From an uncultured Oscillospiraceae bacterium (GTDB taxonomy: Bacteria > Bacillota > Clostridia > Oscillospirales > Oscillospiraceae): a DNA stretch of 64,000 bases. Under the pieces are notes generated by a model. It was given only the letters and a program-made list of their open reading frames with translations, made no database searches and was not told the DNA's origin. Below are positions 7,646-16,145 of the stretch, one piece after another (the first letter of the stretch is position 1; each line of letters opens with the position of its first letter). The DNA lies in assembly GCA_910588625.1 (NCBI GenBank), contig CAJUQN010000001.1:124001-188000 (forward strand), read 5' to 3'. A program made the translations under genes and the position numbers.

Positions 7646-7691
7646 AATATTTCAGAATCCGCTGACGAGCGGTTTCTCTGAGAGGTGTACC

Positions 7692-8066
7692 ATGGACATC
7701 ATCATCAGCAATTCCTCCGGCGTGCCGATCTATGAGCAGATCGTCCGCCAGCTGAAAGGGCTCATCCTTTCAGGCCAGCTGTCTCAGGGAGAGGCTTTGC
7801 CCTCCATGCGCCTGCTGGCAAAAGATTTGCGCATCTCTGTTATCACCACCAAACGGGCCTACGAGGAACTGGAGCGCGACGGCTTTCTCACCACCGTCCC
7901 CGGCAAGGGCTGTTTTGTGGCGGCCCAGAACCAGGAGACCCGGCGGGAAGCGGTCCTGTGCCAGATCGAGGAACACCTGTCCCAGGCGGTGGACGCCGCT
8001 AAGGCAGGCGCCGTGGGCCTGGAAGAGCTCGCCGAAATGCTCAACACATTGTATAAGGAAGATTAA
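7692..8066 (+). CDS. GntR-family regulator, YtrA subfamily
   Basis: The 124-residue protein has a winged helix-turn-helix (PIYEQIVRQLKGLILSGQLSQGEALPSMR, then VITTKRAYEELERDGFLTTVPGKGCFV) and only a short C-terminal helix, the size that defines the YtrA subfamily. These repressors usually control a neighbouring ABC transporter and their own gene. That fits here: the ATPase begins two nucleotides after the stop codon and the promoter is full of GTATA/TATAC inverted repeats. In Bacillus the ytr operon responds to certain cell-wall antibiotics; the inducer here is unknown. Confidence 0.9.
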   Translation: MDIIISNSSGVPIYEQIVRQLKGLILSGQLSQGEALPSMRLLAKDLRISVITTKRAYEELERDGFLTTVPGKGCFVAAQNQETRREAVLCQIEEHLSQAVDAAKAGAVGLEELAEMLNTLYKED

Positions 8067-8068
8067 TT

Positions 8069-8917
8069 ATGACAAATTGTATTGAAATCAAGGGGCTTGT
8101 AAAGGAGTATAAGACCTTTACCCTGGGTCCCATCGACCTGACCGTCCCCGGCGGCTCCATCCTGGGCCTCATCGGGGAGAACGGGGCGGGCAAGTCCACC
8201 CTCATCAAGTCCATGCTGGGCATCGCCAAGCCCAGCGGCGGCAGTGTCACCCTGCTGGGCGTCGATCCGGACCACGCCAAGGAGGACATCGGCATCGTCA
8301 TGGATGACTGCTTTTTCTCCGAGTACCTGCGGGTCAAGGACGTGAGCAGCGTCCTCAGCCGGGTATATAGGGACTGGGACAAGGCCCTGTTCCAGAGCTA
8401 TCTGGACAAATTCAGCGTGGCCGGGGCCAAGAGCATCAAGGAACTTTCCCGGGGAATGCGGATGAAGCTGTCCCTGGCGGCGGCGCTGGCCCACAGGCCT
8501 AAGCTCCTGCTGCTGGACGAGGCCACGGCGGGCCTGGACCCGGTGGTCCGGGACGAGATTCTGGACGAATTTCTGGAGTTCATCTCTGACAGCGACCACG
8601 CGATTTTGATTTCCAGCCACATCACATCGGATTTGGAAAAGGTGGCGGACTACATCGCCTACCTCCACCAGGGCAAGCTGCTGATGTACGACGAAAAGGA
8701 CCGTCTGCTGGAGAGCTACGGCAAACTGGTGTGCGCCAAAGCGGACCTGGAGCAGGTAGACCGGGGCTACATCCTGGCCACCCGGAAAAGCCAGTATTCC
8801 ACCGAGGCCCTGATCCGGCGCAGGAGCGACTTCAAGCGCACCTATCCCCGCCTGACGGTGGAGCCGGTGACTCTGGACGAATTGATGGTGTTTATCGTAA
8901 AGGGGGAGAGCGCATGA
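8069..8917 (+). CDS. ABC transporter ATP-binding protein (YtrB-like)
   Basis: This 282-residue ATPase powers the adjacent ABC-2 permease. Walker A is GLIGENGAGKST (about residues 33-44), the signature is KELSRGMRMKLSLA near 125, Walker B is LLLLDEATAGLDP near 149, and the switch histidine lies in ILISSHI near 179. The family's C-terminal extension after residue 215 is present. It is translationally coupled to GntR upstream (2 nt gap) and to the permease downstream (ATGA overlap), giving a regulator-ATPase-permease operon. Export of, or resistance to, a small or peptide compound is an inference. Confidence 0.92.
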   Translation: MTNCIEIKGLVKEYKTFTLGPIDLTVPGGSILGLIGENGAGKSTLIKSMLGIAKPSGGSVTLLGVDPDHAKEDIGIVMDDCFFSEYLRVKDVSSVLSRVYRDWDKALFQSYLDKFSVAGAKSIKELSRGMRMKLSLAAALAHRPKLLLLDEATAGLDPVVRDEILDEFLEFISDSDHAILISSHITSDLEKVADYIAYLHQGKLLMYDEKDRLLESYGKLVCAKADLEQVDRGYILATRKSQYSTEALIRRRSDFKRTYPRLTVEPVTLDELMVFIVKGESA

Positions 8918-9570
8918 CCGGACTGATTTTAAAGGATTTCCTCATTCTGCGCAAGAGCCTGCGCAGCTATCTGTTTATGCTGGTCGTATACACAGCCATT
9001 GCGTTCAGCGGAGTGTGGTCGGCAGACATTGTGGGGGTGCTGATGGTGGTTATTGTGATGCTGCTTCCCATGAACGTCTTTGCCTATGACAAACAGTGCC
9101 AATGGGACACCTACGGTCTGGCCCTGCCTGTGGGCCGCACCAAGACCGTGGCCGCCCGGTATCTGTGTGTACTGCTTCTGTGCCTGCTCAGCGTGGCGCT
9201 GACATCCGTTCTCGGGGTGGCACTGTTCGCCGCAGGACGGGTGGAGGAACCCGTGGAGTTCATGGTGAGCTGTTCGGTAATGGGTCTGATATCCGTGCTG
9301 GTAAACGCCATCATGCTGCCCTTCCTGTACAAATTCGGCCCGGAACGGGCCCGGATGATGTTTTTCGGCATCCTGGGCGGGTGCGTTCTGCTGATCGTCA
9401 CGATCCTATTCCCCCTGGGCGGGCTGAGCTGGCTCAAATCTCTGGAGCTTGCCGAACCCACCCTAAGGCAGGCGACCATCGTCCCCGCCGTTGCCGCCCT
9501 GGCAGGGGTGGCCCTGCTTGCCCTGTCCTTCCTGCTGTCCCGGCATTTCTACGGATCGAAGGATGTATAA
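8914..9570 (+). CDS. ABC-2 type permease subunit
   Basis: A 218-residue membrane protein starting MTGLILKDFLILRKSLRSYL, the usual opening of ABC-2 permeases, with six hydrophobic segments (about residues 19-35, 39-56, 82-104, 115-138, 148-168, 190-210) and the motif DKQCQWDTYGLALPVGRTKTV after the second. It lacks an ATPase domain and pairs with the overlapping ATP-binding gene (ATGA, 8914-8917). I set the start at the ATG with GGGGGAGAG upstream; the longer frame reaches back into the ATPase gene and is spurious. Confidence 0.88.
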   Translation: MTGLILKDFLILRKSLRSYLFMLVVYTAIAFSGVWSADIVGVLMVVIVMLLPMNVFAYDKQCQWDTYGLALPVGRTKTVAARYLCVLLLCLLSVALTSVLGVALFAAGRVEEPVEFMVSCSVMGLISVLVNAIMLPFLYKFGPERARMMFFGILGGCVLLIVTILFPLGGLSWLKSLELAEPTLRQATIVPAVAALAGVALLALSFLLSRHFYGSKDV

Positions 9571-9595
9571 ATATGGCGTCCCCTCCCAATTTCCC

Positions 9596-9624
9596 TTGAA
9601 ATTTCCCACAACATCGTGTATAAT
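9596..9624 (+). promoter_or_regulatory. promoter of the L,D-transpeptidase gene
   Basis: TTGAAA (9596-9601), 17 nt, TATAAT (9619-9624). Confidence 0.75.
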
Positions 9625-9699
9625 CCTCAGTAAATGACCGCAGACAACCACCCATACCAGTTCATCCGCCCCAGGCGGAATTGATTGGAGGCATTTTAC

Positions 9700-10791
9700 T
9701 TGAGGAAAAAAATCACCGCGTTTGCCCTGTCCCTGCTGTCTGCCCTTCTGCTGCTGACCCCGGCGTTGCAGACAGCCTCGGCTTCCCAGCCCAAGGAGGA
9801 CTACATCGCGGCCAACCACACCAAGAGCAACGGCAAGCCCTACTACCTCATGGTGAACCGTGCCCAGAGCACCGTCACCGTCTACGGCCTGGACGACAGC
9901 GGCTATTACACCGTCCCGGTGAAGGCCATGATCTGCTCCACCGGCCGCAAGGGCCACGCCACCCCCACCGGCACCTTCTCCATCGGCGGACGCTGGAGCT
10001 GGGTCCATATGGTGGACGACTCCTACGGCCAGTACTGCACCCAGATCAAAGGGAACATCTTGTTCCACTCCGTGTGCTACACGAAAAAAGACCCGTCCAC
10101 CCTGATGACCGAGGAGTACAACGGCCTGGGCGCTCCCGCCTCTTTGGGCTGTGTGCGGCTCCAGACCATCGACGCCAAGTGGATCTACGAAAACTGCGCC
10201 CAGGGCACCAAGGTCACCGTTTATGACGGCGCCAGCCCTGGCCCCCTGGGTAAGCCGGAAAGGCTGGTCAGCTACATATCCGACGACCAGGCCAACGGCT
10301 GGGACCCCACCGACCCCCGAAAGAACAACCCCTGGCACGCAATTTTAGCGGCCAACGGCGAAGGCGCCGCCCCCTCCATCCCCGTGCCGGAGCAGGTGTC
10401 CTACGCCCAGGTGTGCCAGGCGCTGTATAAACTGTCCGGTGAAACGGGCCTGACCCATTCCTCTGAATTCGTCACCTGGGCCACCCGCCATCGCCTCCTG
10501 GACGATATGGCGGAGTCCGATTTTTACCCCTCCGCCGCCATCACCCGGCAGGACTTGATCACGATGATTTACCGCTACGAAACGCTTTACCTCCGCCACG
10601 CAGTCCGAGGCTCCGCCTCTCTGACCCGCTTTGCCGACGGGACGGCAATGCAGTCTTACGCCGTCCCGGCCATGCGCTGGGCGGTGGGCAACAAGCTCAT
10701 CCAGGGCACCACGGAAAACACCCTTCACCCCACCAGCTATGCCAGTCATATGCAGCTGACCACTATTTTGGAACGGTACGGCAAGCTGTAA
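9700..10791 (+). CDS. L,D-transpeptidase (YkuD) with SLH domains
   Basis: The 363-residue secreted protein begins with a signal peptide (RKKITAFALSLLSALLLLTP, cleavage near ASAS). A YkuD domain follows: YYLMVNRAQSTVTVYG, TPTGTFSI, an upstream catalytic His in ILFHSVCY, and ASLGCVRL holding the catalytic cysteine and arginine. This domain makes or edits 3-3 peptidoglycan cross-links. The C-terminal third (about residues 240-363) resembles surface-layer homology repeats, e.g. TRFADGTAMQSYAVPAMRWA, which would tether the enzyme to the wall. TTG 9700 was chosen because GGAGG lies 8 nt upstream and it gives a clean signal peptide; the in-frame TTG at 9685 overlaps that ribosome site. Confidence 0.88.
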   Translation: MRKKITAFALSLLSALLLLTPALQTASASQPKEDYIAANHTKSNGKPYYLMVNRAQSTVTVYGLDDSGYYTVPVKAMICSTGRKGHATPTGTFSIGGRWSWVHMVDDSYGQYCTQIKGNILFHSVCYTKKDPSTLMTEEYNGLGAPASLGCVRLQTIDAKWIYENCAQGTKVTVYDGASPGPLGKPERLVSYISDDQANGWDPTDPRKNNPWHAILAANGEGAAPSIPVPEQVSYAQVCQALYKLSGETGLTHSSEFVTWATRHRLLDDMAESDFYPSAAITRQDLITMIYRYETLYLRHAVRGSASLTRFADGTAMQSYAVPAMRWAVGNKLIQGTTENTLHPTSYASHMQLTTILERYGKL

Positions 10792-10808
10792 CGACAACAC
10801 GAACACGA

Positions 10809-10845
10809 AGCGCCTCCGCCGACAGCGGAGGCGCTCTCTTTGCTT
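10809..10845 (+). terminator. terminator between convergent genes
   Basis: An 11-bp perfect stem AGCGCCTCCGC / GCGGAGGCGCT (10809-10835, 5-nt loop) followed by a T-rich tail. Confidence 0.7.
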
Positions 10846-10852
10846 TTCAGCG

Positions 10853-11545
10853 TCAAGTCATTTCTTCCAGTACGCCTTGCTTCCGGTTTTTGCTTTTCTT
10901 CCAGCACAGCCATACGGTGTATGCCACCAGCGCCAGGAACAAAAGCCCCCGGACAATACCAACGATTGCCGCAAACAGATTGGTTGAATAGTGCATATCC
11001 GGCATGGTGAGGTAGATATACAGGTAAAACACTCCGCCCCGCAATCCCCAGGGCGAAACGCTTGTATAGGGGTTGAGAATCAGACAGCTTACCGCCAGCA
11101 CTACCCATCCGGTAATCAGGAACGGGTGTTTCCGCGCCAGCAAAAAGGGCAGTCCCAGCACCACCATGCCAGCTCCGGCCATCGCCATGTACATGCCGGA
11201 ATTGCCGGATACGGCCACGCCCAAAATCACGCTGACCAGCCCCAGCACCAGGAGCGCCACACCCAGGATCTGAGTCTTGCCCAGCTGTTGTTTCACATAG
11301 ATAACACGCTCCGTCACCTCTGGTTCAGGCGCCTCCGGCCGGGGCGCCTCTCCGTCCCGGACCAGCTCATCCACCGTCACGCCGAACAGGTCGGCCAGCT
11401 TGATGATCTTGTCCAGCTCGGGCACCGCCTGGCCCGTCTCCCACTTGCTCACCGACTGCCGGGACACGTCCAGCTTCTCCGCCAGGTCCCCCTGGGACAG
11501 CTTCCGCTCTCCCCGCAGGGCCGCCAGTTTTTCCGCTAAGGTCAT
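10853..11545 (-). CDS. XRE-family regulator with membrane domain
   Basis: The 230-residue protein has an N-terminal HTH (MTLAEKLAALRGERKLSQGD, then LDVSRQSVSKWETGQAVPELDKIIKLADLFGVTVDELV), a proline-rich linker, and four or five hydrophobic helices from about residue 95. This architecture, a cytoplasmic HTH tethered to a small multispan domain, is common in clostridia; the signal sensed is unknown. The ATG at 11545 follows AAGGAGG by 8 nt; longer in-frame starts lack a ribosome site. It converges with the L,D-transpeptidase gene and seems monocistronic. Confidence 0.88.
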   Translation of the reverse strand: MTLAEKLAALRGERKLSQGDLAEKLDVSRQSVSKWETGQAVPELDKIIKLADLFGVTVDELVRDGEAPRPEAPEPEVTERVIYVKQQLGKTQILGVALLVLGLVSVILGVAVSGNSGMYMAMAGAGMVVLGLPFLLARKHPFLITGWVVLAVSCLILNPYTSVSPWGLRGGVFYLYIYLTMPDMHYSTNLFAAIVGIVRGLLFLALVAYTVWLCWKKSKNRKQGVLEEMT

Positions 11546-11650
11546 TGGTTCGACCTCCTTTCTGGGACCCATTTTAGCCATTTCCCTGGAAAAAGGCAAC
11601 CAATGACCCTTGGAAATTTTAGCAACCGCTGGTTGCACCCACCCAAAACG

Positions 11651-11685
11651 GCAAAAAAGCTCCTCCGCCGCGGCGGAGGAGCTTT
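11651..11685 (-). terminator. terminator of the SDR gene
   Basis: A 14-bp perfect stem, AAAGCTCCTCCGCC / GGCGGAGGAGCTTT (11656-11685), with a T-run on the minus strand 20 nt past the SDR stop codon. Confidence 0.8.
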
Positions 11686-11705
11686 CGCACCAGCTGATAA
11701 CCAGA

Positions 11706-12443
11706 TCAGGTCATGGCCGCGCCGTCCACCTTCAGCACGGCGCCAGTCACATAGCTGGCCTGGTCGCTGGCCAAATAAAGGAAGGCGTTGGCCACGTCCT
11801 CGGGCCGGCCCACGCGGCCCAGAGGGATTCCGGCGGAGATGCGGTCCACCATCTCCTTGGGCAGGGCGGACACCATGTCGGTGGCGGTGACGCCGGGAGC
11901 CACGGCGTTGACACGGATCTGGTCCTTGGCCAGCTCACGGGCCCAGGAGCGGGTCAAGCCGTTGACGGCGAACTTGGAGGCGGGGTAGCCGCTGCCGGAG
12001 GGCTGGCCGAACTCGGACACCATAGAGCTGGTGTTGAGGATGACGCCGCCGCCCTGCTCCTTCATGATGCGGGCCGCCGCCTGAGCGCACACAAACGCGG
12101 CCTTTACGTTCAGGTCGAAAATCTTGCCGAACTCGTCCACGGTGTAGTCGTACAGGCTGGTGCGGGAAGAGATGCCCGCGTTGTTCACCAAAATGTCCAG
12201 GCCGCCATACTTCGCCTTGACATTGGCGAAAGCGGCGCCCACCGCCTCAGCGTCGCACAGGTCGGGGCAGATCCCCATGACACGACCGCCGTACTCGGTC
12301 AGCTTGGCTAGGGCCTTGTCCACGGTCTCCTGCCGGGAACCGCACACCACCACGTTGGCGCCGTTGTCCAGATAGGTCTTGACGATGGAGAAACCAATGC
12401 CGCGTGTGCCGCCGGTGACGACAGCCGTTTTGTTTTTCAGCAT
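11706..12443 (-). CDS. short-chain dehydrogenase/reductase (FabG-like)
   Basis: A classical 245-residue SDR: cofactor motif TGGTRGIG (residues 11-18), NNAG near 90, the catalytic Ser in LNTSSM, the YPASK catalytic Tyr/Lys pair, and a terminal VTGAVLKVDGA. It is an NAD(P)H-dependent oxidoreductase. The sequence resembles 3-oxoacyl-ACP reductases, but a lone gene far from a fab cluster could act on another substrate. The ATG at 12443 was preferred because it opens directly at the Rossmann strand; the longer frame reaches back through the promoter. The upstream region carries two perfect palindromes, so it is probably under specific repressor control. Confidence 0.88.
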   Translation of the reverse strand: MLKNKTAVVTGGTRGIGFSIVKTYLDNGANVVVCGSRQETVDKALAKLTEYGGRVMGICPDLCDAEAVGAAFANVKAKYGGLDILVNNAGISSRTSLYDYTVDEFGKIFDLNVKAAFVCAQAAARIMKEQGGGVILNTSSMVSEFGQPSGSGYPASKFAVNGLTRSWARELAKDQIRVNAVAPGVTATDMVSALPKEMVDRISAGIPLGRVGRPEDVANAFLYLASDQASYVTGAVLKVDGAAMT

Positions 12444-12471
12444 AATAAAAACCCCTTCTTTGTGAAATATG

Positions 12472-12487
12472 GAGCACATATGTGCTC
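12472..12487. promoter_or_regulatory. 16-bp perfect palindrome in SDR leader
   Basis: GAGCACATATGTGCTC lies between the SDR promoter and its start codon. It is perfectly symmetric and of typical operator size; the binding protein is not identifiable from this window. Confidence 0.5.
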
Positions 12488-12505
12488 GTTCTCGATACGC
12501 ACTAT

Positions 12506-12539
12506 GGTAAAGTTTACCCGATAGCAGAGAATTTGTCAA
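12506..12539 (-). promoter_or_regulatory. SDR promoter with overlapping palindrome
   Basis: On the minus strand TTGACA (12539-12534), 17 nt, TAAACT (12516-12511). The -10 is embedded in GGTAAAGTTTACC (12506-12518), a perfect 6-1-6 palindrome and a likely second operator. Confidence 0.65.
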
Positions 12540-12594
12540 CACATTGACGCTCCGCCCCCATCCATATTTTAGCCTACCCATTCTCAAAATAGTC

Positions 12595-12603
12595 TGCTAT
12601 AAT
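12595..12603 (+). promoter_or_regulatory. extended -10 promoter of the PepSY gene
   Basis: TGCTATAAT (12595-12603) is an extended -10 element 36 nt before the ATG. No good -35 is visible. Confidence 0.5.
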
Positions 12604-12639
12604 ATTGGTGCTATCCCATCCTGATAAGGAGTGGTCCCA

Positions 12640-13536
12640 ATGCCGGACAAGCCCACTTTCAAAGACGAACTCAAGGCCAAGCTCGCGCCCCTGTTCGAAA
12701 CGCCTCAAAAAACCCGCATCACCATCATCTGCGCCCTGGTGGCGCTGGGTACCCTGGCGGCCGTCATCTTCTATCTCGTCACCTATCCCCGGGACCCCAT
12801 CAATATTCCCCCTGCCCAGAGCGAGGCCGTTTCCGCCGAACCCTCCGAGTCTCCCGCCCCCGACGCCTCTGCCGAACCCGCAGAAACGGAAGCCGCACCC
12901 ACCCAAACCGTGGTGGGCCTGGTCCCCACACTCACCCTGGAGGAAGCCAAGGAACTGGCCCTGGCCGACGCCGGGACCTCTGAGAACGAGGCCGAGGTCA
13001 GCCGGGAGTCTCTCACCGAGAACAACGGAATCTGGGTCTATGAGTTCCGCTTCCGTACAGAAGAGGCCCAGTACCAGTACCTCATCAACGCCAACACCGG
13101 CGAAGTGCGCAGTATGATCAAGGAGATTTTCGTCTATCCCAGCCCTGATCCTACCGCCCCTGTCATGCCCGGTCTTCCGGCGGAGAGCCAGCCCTTAGAG
13201 ACCGCCCCCCAGCCCTCTGTCTCTATCCCGCCCGTGTCAAGCGCCGCGCCCGCCACCCAGCCTCCGGCCAGCGCTCAGCCCACCGCCAGTCCGTCCTCCT
13301 CTCCCGCGCCCAGCCAGTCCACCTCCATGTACATCGGCATGGATCAGGCCAAGTCCATCGCCCTGGAGCACGCTGGCCTCAGCGGCTCCCGCGTGATCTA
13401 CACCCACCTCGGCATGGGCCGGGAGGACGGGCGTATGGTGTACGAGGTGGAGTTCCGGGTCAACGGCACAGAATACGAATACGAGATCGACGCCTCCACC
13501 GGGCGGATCGTGGACTATGAACAGGACGCACACTGA
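12640..13536 (+). CDS. membrane-anchored protein with two PepSY domains
   Basis: The 298-residue protein has a short cytoplasmic N-terminus, one transmembrane helix (about residues 31-50, ITIICALVALGTLAAVIFYL), then a Pro/Ser/Ala-rich linker and two PepSY-like repeats: LTLEEAKELALADAG...VYEFRFRTEEAQYQYLINANTG, and MDQAKSIALEHAG...VYEVEFRVNGTEYEYEIDASTG. A second low-complexity linker separates them. PepSY domains are thought to inhibit proteases or bind peptides outside the cell. ATG 12640 follows AAGGAG with good spacing; the GTG nine bases upstream overlaps that site. Confidence 0.88.
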   Translation: MPDKPTFKDELKAKLAPLFETPQKTRITIICALVALGTLAAVIFYLVTYPRDPINIPPAQSEAVSAEPSESPAPDASAEPAETEAAPTQTVVGLVPTLTLEEAKELALADAGTSENEAEVSRESLTENNGIWVYEFRFRTEEAQYQYLINANTGEVRSMIKEIFVYPSPDPTAPVMPGLPAESQPLETAPQPSVSIPPVSSAAPATQPPASAQPTASPSSSPAPSQSTSMYIGMDQAKSIALEHAGLSGSRVIYTHLGMGREDGRMVYEVEFRVNGTEYEYEIDASTGRIVDYEQDAH

Positions 13537-13551
13537 CCACACACATATCTG

Positions 13552-13586
13552 CGGCGCGGGACTGACCATCCCGCGCCGTTTTTTTC
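13552..13586 (+). terminator. rho-independent terminator
   Basis: Perfect stem CGGCGCGGGA / TCCCGCGCCG (13552-13578) followed by seven T. Confidence 0.9.
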
Positions 13587-13592
13587 AAAAAG

Positions 13593-13621
13593 TGTAACCT
13601 CCCCGCCCCAAATGACGCTTA
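13593..13621 (+). promoter_or_regulatory. candidate ECF-type promoter of the sigma operon
   Basis: TGTAACC (13593-13599), 16 nt, CGCTTA (13616-13621). The AAC plus CGxxT pattern resembles extracytoplasmic-function sigma promoters, so the operon may be self-activated. No sigma-A promoter is apparent between the terminator and the gene. Confidence 0.4.
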
Positions 13622-13664
13622 TCAGGGTAAGGGCCCTATCCCGCCGCGAGAGGAGATGAGAGCA

Positions 13665-14225
13665 TTGGACGACAGCCAGATTGTGGAGCTGTACCTGACC
13701 CGCGACGAGTCCGCCGTCACCTACACCGCCGAGAAATACGGCCGCCGCCTGCGGGCGCTGGCCCTGGGGGTGGTACAGGACGCCCAGACCGCCGAGGAGT
13801 GTGAAAACGACACCTATATGGAGGCATGGGAATCCATCCCGCCCCACGAGCCCAGAGAATACCTATTCCCATTCCTGGCCCGCATTACCCGCCACGTTTC
13901 CCTGGACCGGTGCCGGGAGCGCTCCCGCCTGAAACGCTCCGCCTTTGTCACGGAATTGAGCGCCGAGCTGGAGCAGTGCATCCCTGCCCCGGACGATCTG
14001 GAGTGCCGCCTGGACGCCATGGCGCTGGGGGAGGCCATCAACGGGTTTCTTTTCACGCTTTCCAAGGAAAAGCGGACCATGTTCCTGCGCCGCTACTGGT
14101 ATCTTGACTCCATCTCCGCCATCGCGCGGCGCTACGGGTGCTCCGAGGGCAGGGTCAAAACCGCCCTGTTCCGCATTCGGGAGGCGCTGCGCCGCTATCT
14201 GGAACAGGAGGGCTATACCCTATGA
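13665..14225 (+). CDS. ECF-type RNA polymerase sigma factor
   Basis: The protein, 186 residues long from TTG 13665, has region 2 (ALALGVVQDAQTAEECENDTYMEAWESIPP, then LFPFLARITRHVSLDRCRERSR) and region 4 (LDSISAIARRYGCSEGRVKTALFRIREALRRYLE), so it directs RNA polymerase to alternative promoters. TTG 13665 gives the family opening MDDSQIVELYL and lies 9 nt after AGGAG; the ATG at 13656 overlaps that site but cannot be excluded. The stop codon overlaps the ATG of the next gene (ATGA), which encodes the probable membrane partner or anti-sigma. This pairing is frequent in Oscillospiraceae. Confidence 0.88.
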   Translation: MDDSQIVELYLTRDESAVTYTAEKYGRRLRALALGVVQDAQTAEECENDTYMEAWESIPPHEPREYLFPFLARITRHVSLDRCRERSRLKRSAFVTELSAELEQCIPAPDDLECRLDAMALGEAINGFLFTLSKEKRTMFLRRYWYLDSISAIARRYGCSEGRVKTALFRIREALRRYLEQEGYTL

Positions 14226-16096
14226 GAGGAAACGAATTGTTGGACAAAATGGAGCTGGTGGACCCGGCCTATGTGGAGGAGGCGGACGAACAGCCGCCGA
14301 AAAAGCGGAGCCCCTGGCTGAAATGGGGCGGTCTGGCGGCCTGTCTGTGCCTGGTGGCCACGGCGTCAATCTTTGCCTTGACCAATCCGGACAAAAGGGT
14401 CTCGCCGCCGGTCCCTGACCCGGACTGCATAACCCCATATGGCCCCAGCGTCACGCAAGTTCCCGGCGGCTGGTCCTGGGCCCACACCCCGTCGGAGGAC
14501 TGGACCTCCGACACCTATTCTAACCTGTCTGAGCTGCTGGATTATCTGCGCCTCCACGACGGCCACGGCTCCAGGGAGTCCAACGACGGCTACAAGGGCG
14601 GACTCAGCACTGCCCACGCCGCAATGGAGGGCTCGGACACGGTGAGCTGGAAAGACACCGTCTACCAGCTCAACTACGACACAGCAAAATGGGTAGGTGT
14701 CTATCAGGGCGGCGTGCTCACCGGCGCCGTCCAAGCCCCGGCAGACTACCTGTTTCTATCCGATGGGCAGCTCATTACCGTGGGCGCTGAATACTATTCC
14801 GGCGCCGAGCTGGACCCGGCATACTGCGTCCGGGTGAACATTTTCGACCTGTCCGACCCGGCCCACCCTGCAAAGCTGGACGCCTTCACCCAGCTGGGGG
14901 ACCTGACCGCCTGCTGGGTTACAAACGGCAGACTGTACCTCCTAACCAACGACGGGGTATGTGCCTGCGGCTACTCCAGCTTCTCCAGCTTAGAGGACTA
15001 CAAGCCCCAGCTCTTCCACGGGGAGGAACAGATTCCCTGGCCGCAGGAGGACATCCGCATCCTGGGCGCGCCCAGCCGGGTGAGCTACGTGGCCGCCACC
15101 TGTATCGACATAAAAGCTTCAAACGTAATCAGCAAACGGGCCATTTACGGAGATATTGAGGACGTGTATTTCGGTGAGGACTGGCTGGCGCTGGTCACCT
15201 CCACTTCCTGGGAAAACGGTTATACCCTCCAGGACGTGTACACCTTCGACGGTTTTCTGACCTTTACCGGAAAATGCGACATTGCCGAGATGTTTGGCCT
15301 GGAAAAGTCACAAACGTGGTCAGACGAGCAGGAGCCACCCCGCTCCACCCGCCGCCCCCAAGTCAAGGCCGTCTCCAAGGCGGACGGCGTTTGGCGCATG
15401 GTGGGCGAATACTTTCAAAGCGCCGGACCCGCCTGGTGGCGGGAGCTGTTCGCTGTTACCTTTGACCCTGAGACCGGCGAGGCGGGCAGGCAAACCCTCC
15501 AACTCCCGGAGGACCAATTCTGCATCGACGATGTGCTCTGGGAAGAGGACCGGGCCATCATCTCCGCCGGGTTCGTCCGGTTCGACCCCTTTGAGCAGGG
15601 CGCCCGGCTGGCCTTCGCGGAGTTTGACGGCATGGACATTGAACTTCTGTCCACCGGCATCCTCTGCGACCGGGTGACAGGCATTGAGAATATGTATTCC
15701 CACGGCAGTCCCCTGGGCTGGATACGGCCCTTCATCCCCCTGGAAACCGGGTGGAGCAGTGGGTGGTATCTGCGCTACAACGAAACGCCCAACGGCTTCG
15801 ACATCTACGACCTGTCGGACAGCCGAAACCCGGTCTGCCTCTACAAGTCAAAGGGCGACATCCCGGAGGGGTGCAGGCTGGACTTTGACCACTGCGTCCT
15901 ATACACCAACGGCGCGGCCAGCTCTGTGGCGGTCAAGCTTATCACCCCCAGGGAGGACGGCGAATACCGTCAGCCCGATTACAGCTGGTGCGTTTTCTCT
16001 GTGGACGAGGAGCCCCCGGTGACCCTCCGCCTGTCCCCGGAGCGGTACCCCGCGACGGGCTTCGATCCCGCCTCTCTCGCCCCGCCTGAGCCCTAA
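14222..16096 (+). CDS. membrane-anchored probable anti-sigma factor with beta-propeller-like ectodomain
   Basis: This 624-residue protein has a short cytoplasmic region (MRGNELLDKMELVDPAYVEE, the opening typical of sigma-partner proteins in this group), one transmembrane helix (about residues 42-61, WGGLAACLCLVATASIFALT) and a large extracellular part. The latter contains repeated beta-rich segments such as YCVRVNIFDLSDPAHPAKLDAF and GFDIYDLSDSRNPVCLYKSKG that resemble the beta-propeller domain of secreted clostridial proteins. Translational coupling to the sigma gene (ATGA overlap) argues for an anti-sigma or sensor role. What the ectodomain binds is unknown. Confidence 0.8.
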   Translation: MRGNELLDKMELVDPAYVEEADEQPPKKRSPWLKWGGLAACLCLVATASIFALTNPDKRVSPPVPDPDCITPYGPSVTQVPGGWSWAHTPSEDWTSDTYSNLSELLDYLRLHDGHGSRESNDGYKGGLSTAHAAMEGSDTVSWKDTVYQLNYDTAKWVGVYQGGVLTGAVQAPADYLFLSDGQLITVGAEYYSGAELDPAYCVRVNIFDLSDPAHPAKLDAFTQLGDLTACWVTNGRLYLLTNDGVCACGYSSFSSLEDYKPQLFHGEEQIPWPQEDIRILGAPSRVSYVAATCIDIKASNVISKRAIYGDIEDVYFGEDWLALVTSTSWENGYTLQDVYTFDGFLTFTGKCDIAEMFGLEKSQTWSDEQEPPRSTRRPQVKAVSKADGVWRMVGEYFQSAGPAWWRELFAVTFDPETGEAGRQTLQLPEDQFCIDDVLWEEDRAIISAGFVRFDPFEQGARLAFAEFDGMDIELLSTGILCDRVTGIENMYSHGSPLGWIRPFIPLETGWSSGWYLRYNETPNGFDIYDLSDSRNPVCLYKSKGDIPEGCRLDFDHCVLYTNGAASSVAVKLITPREDGEYRQPDYSWCVFSVDEEPPVTLRLSPERYPATGFDPASLAPPEP

Positions 16097-16098
16097 CA

Positions 16099-16131
16099 AA
16101 ACCCCCCGCCGGAGCTTCCGGCGGGGAGTTT
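16099..16131. terminator. bidirectional terminator
   Basis: CCCCGCCGGA / TCCGGCGGGG stem (16104-16126), between convergent genes, with T-rich flanks in both directions (GGTTTTGTT on the minus strand). Confidence 0.75.
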
Positions 16132-16145
16132 AATTGACAGCGTGC

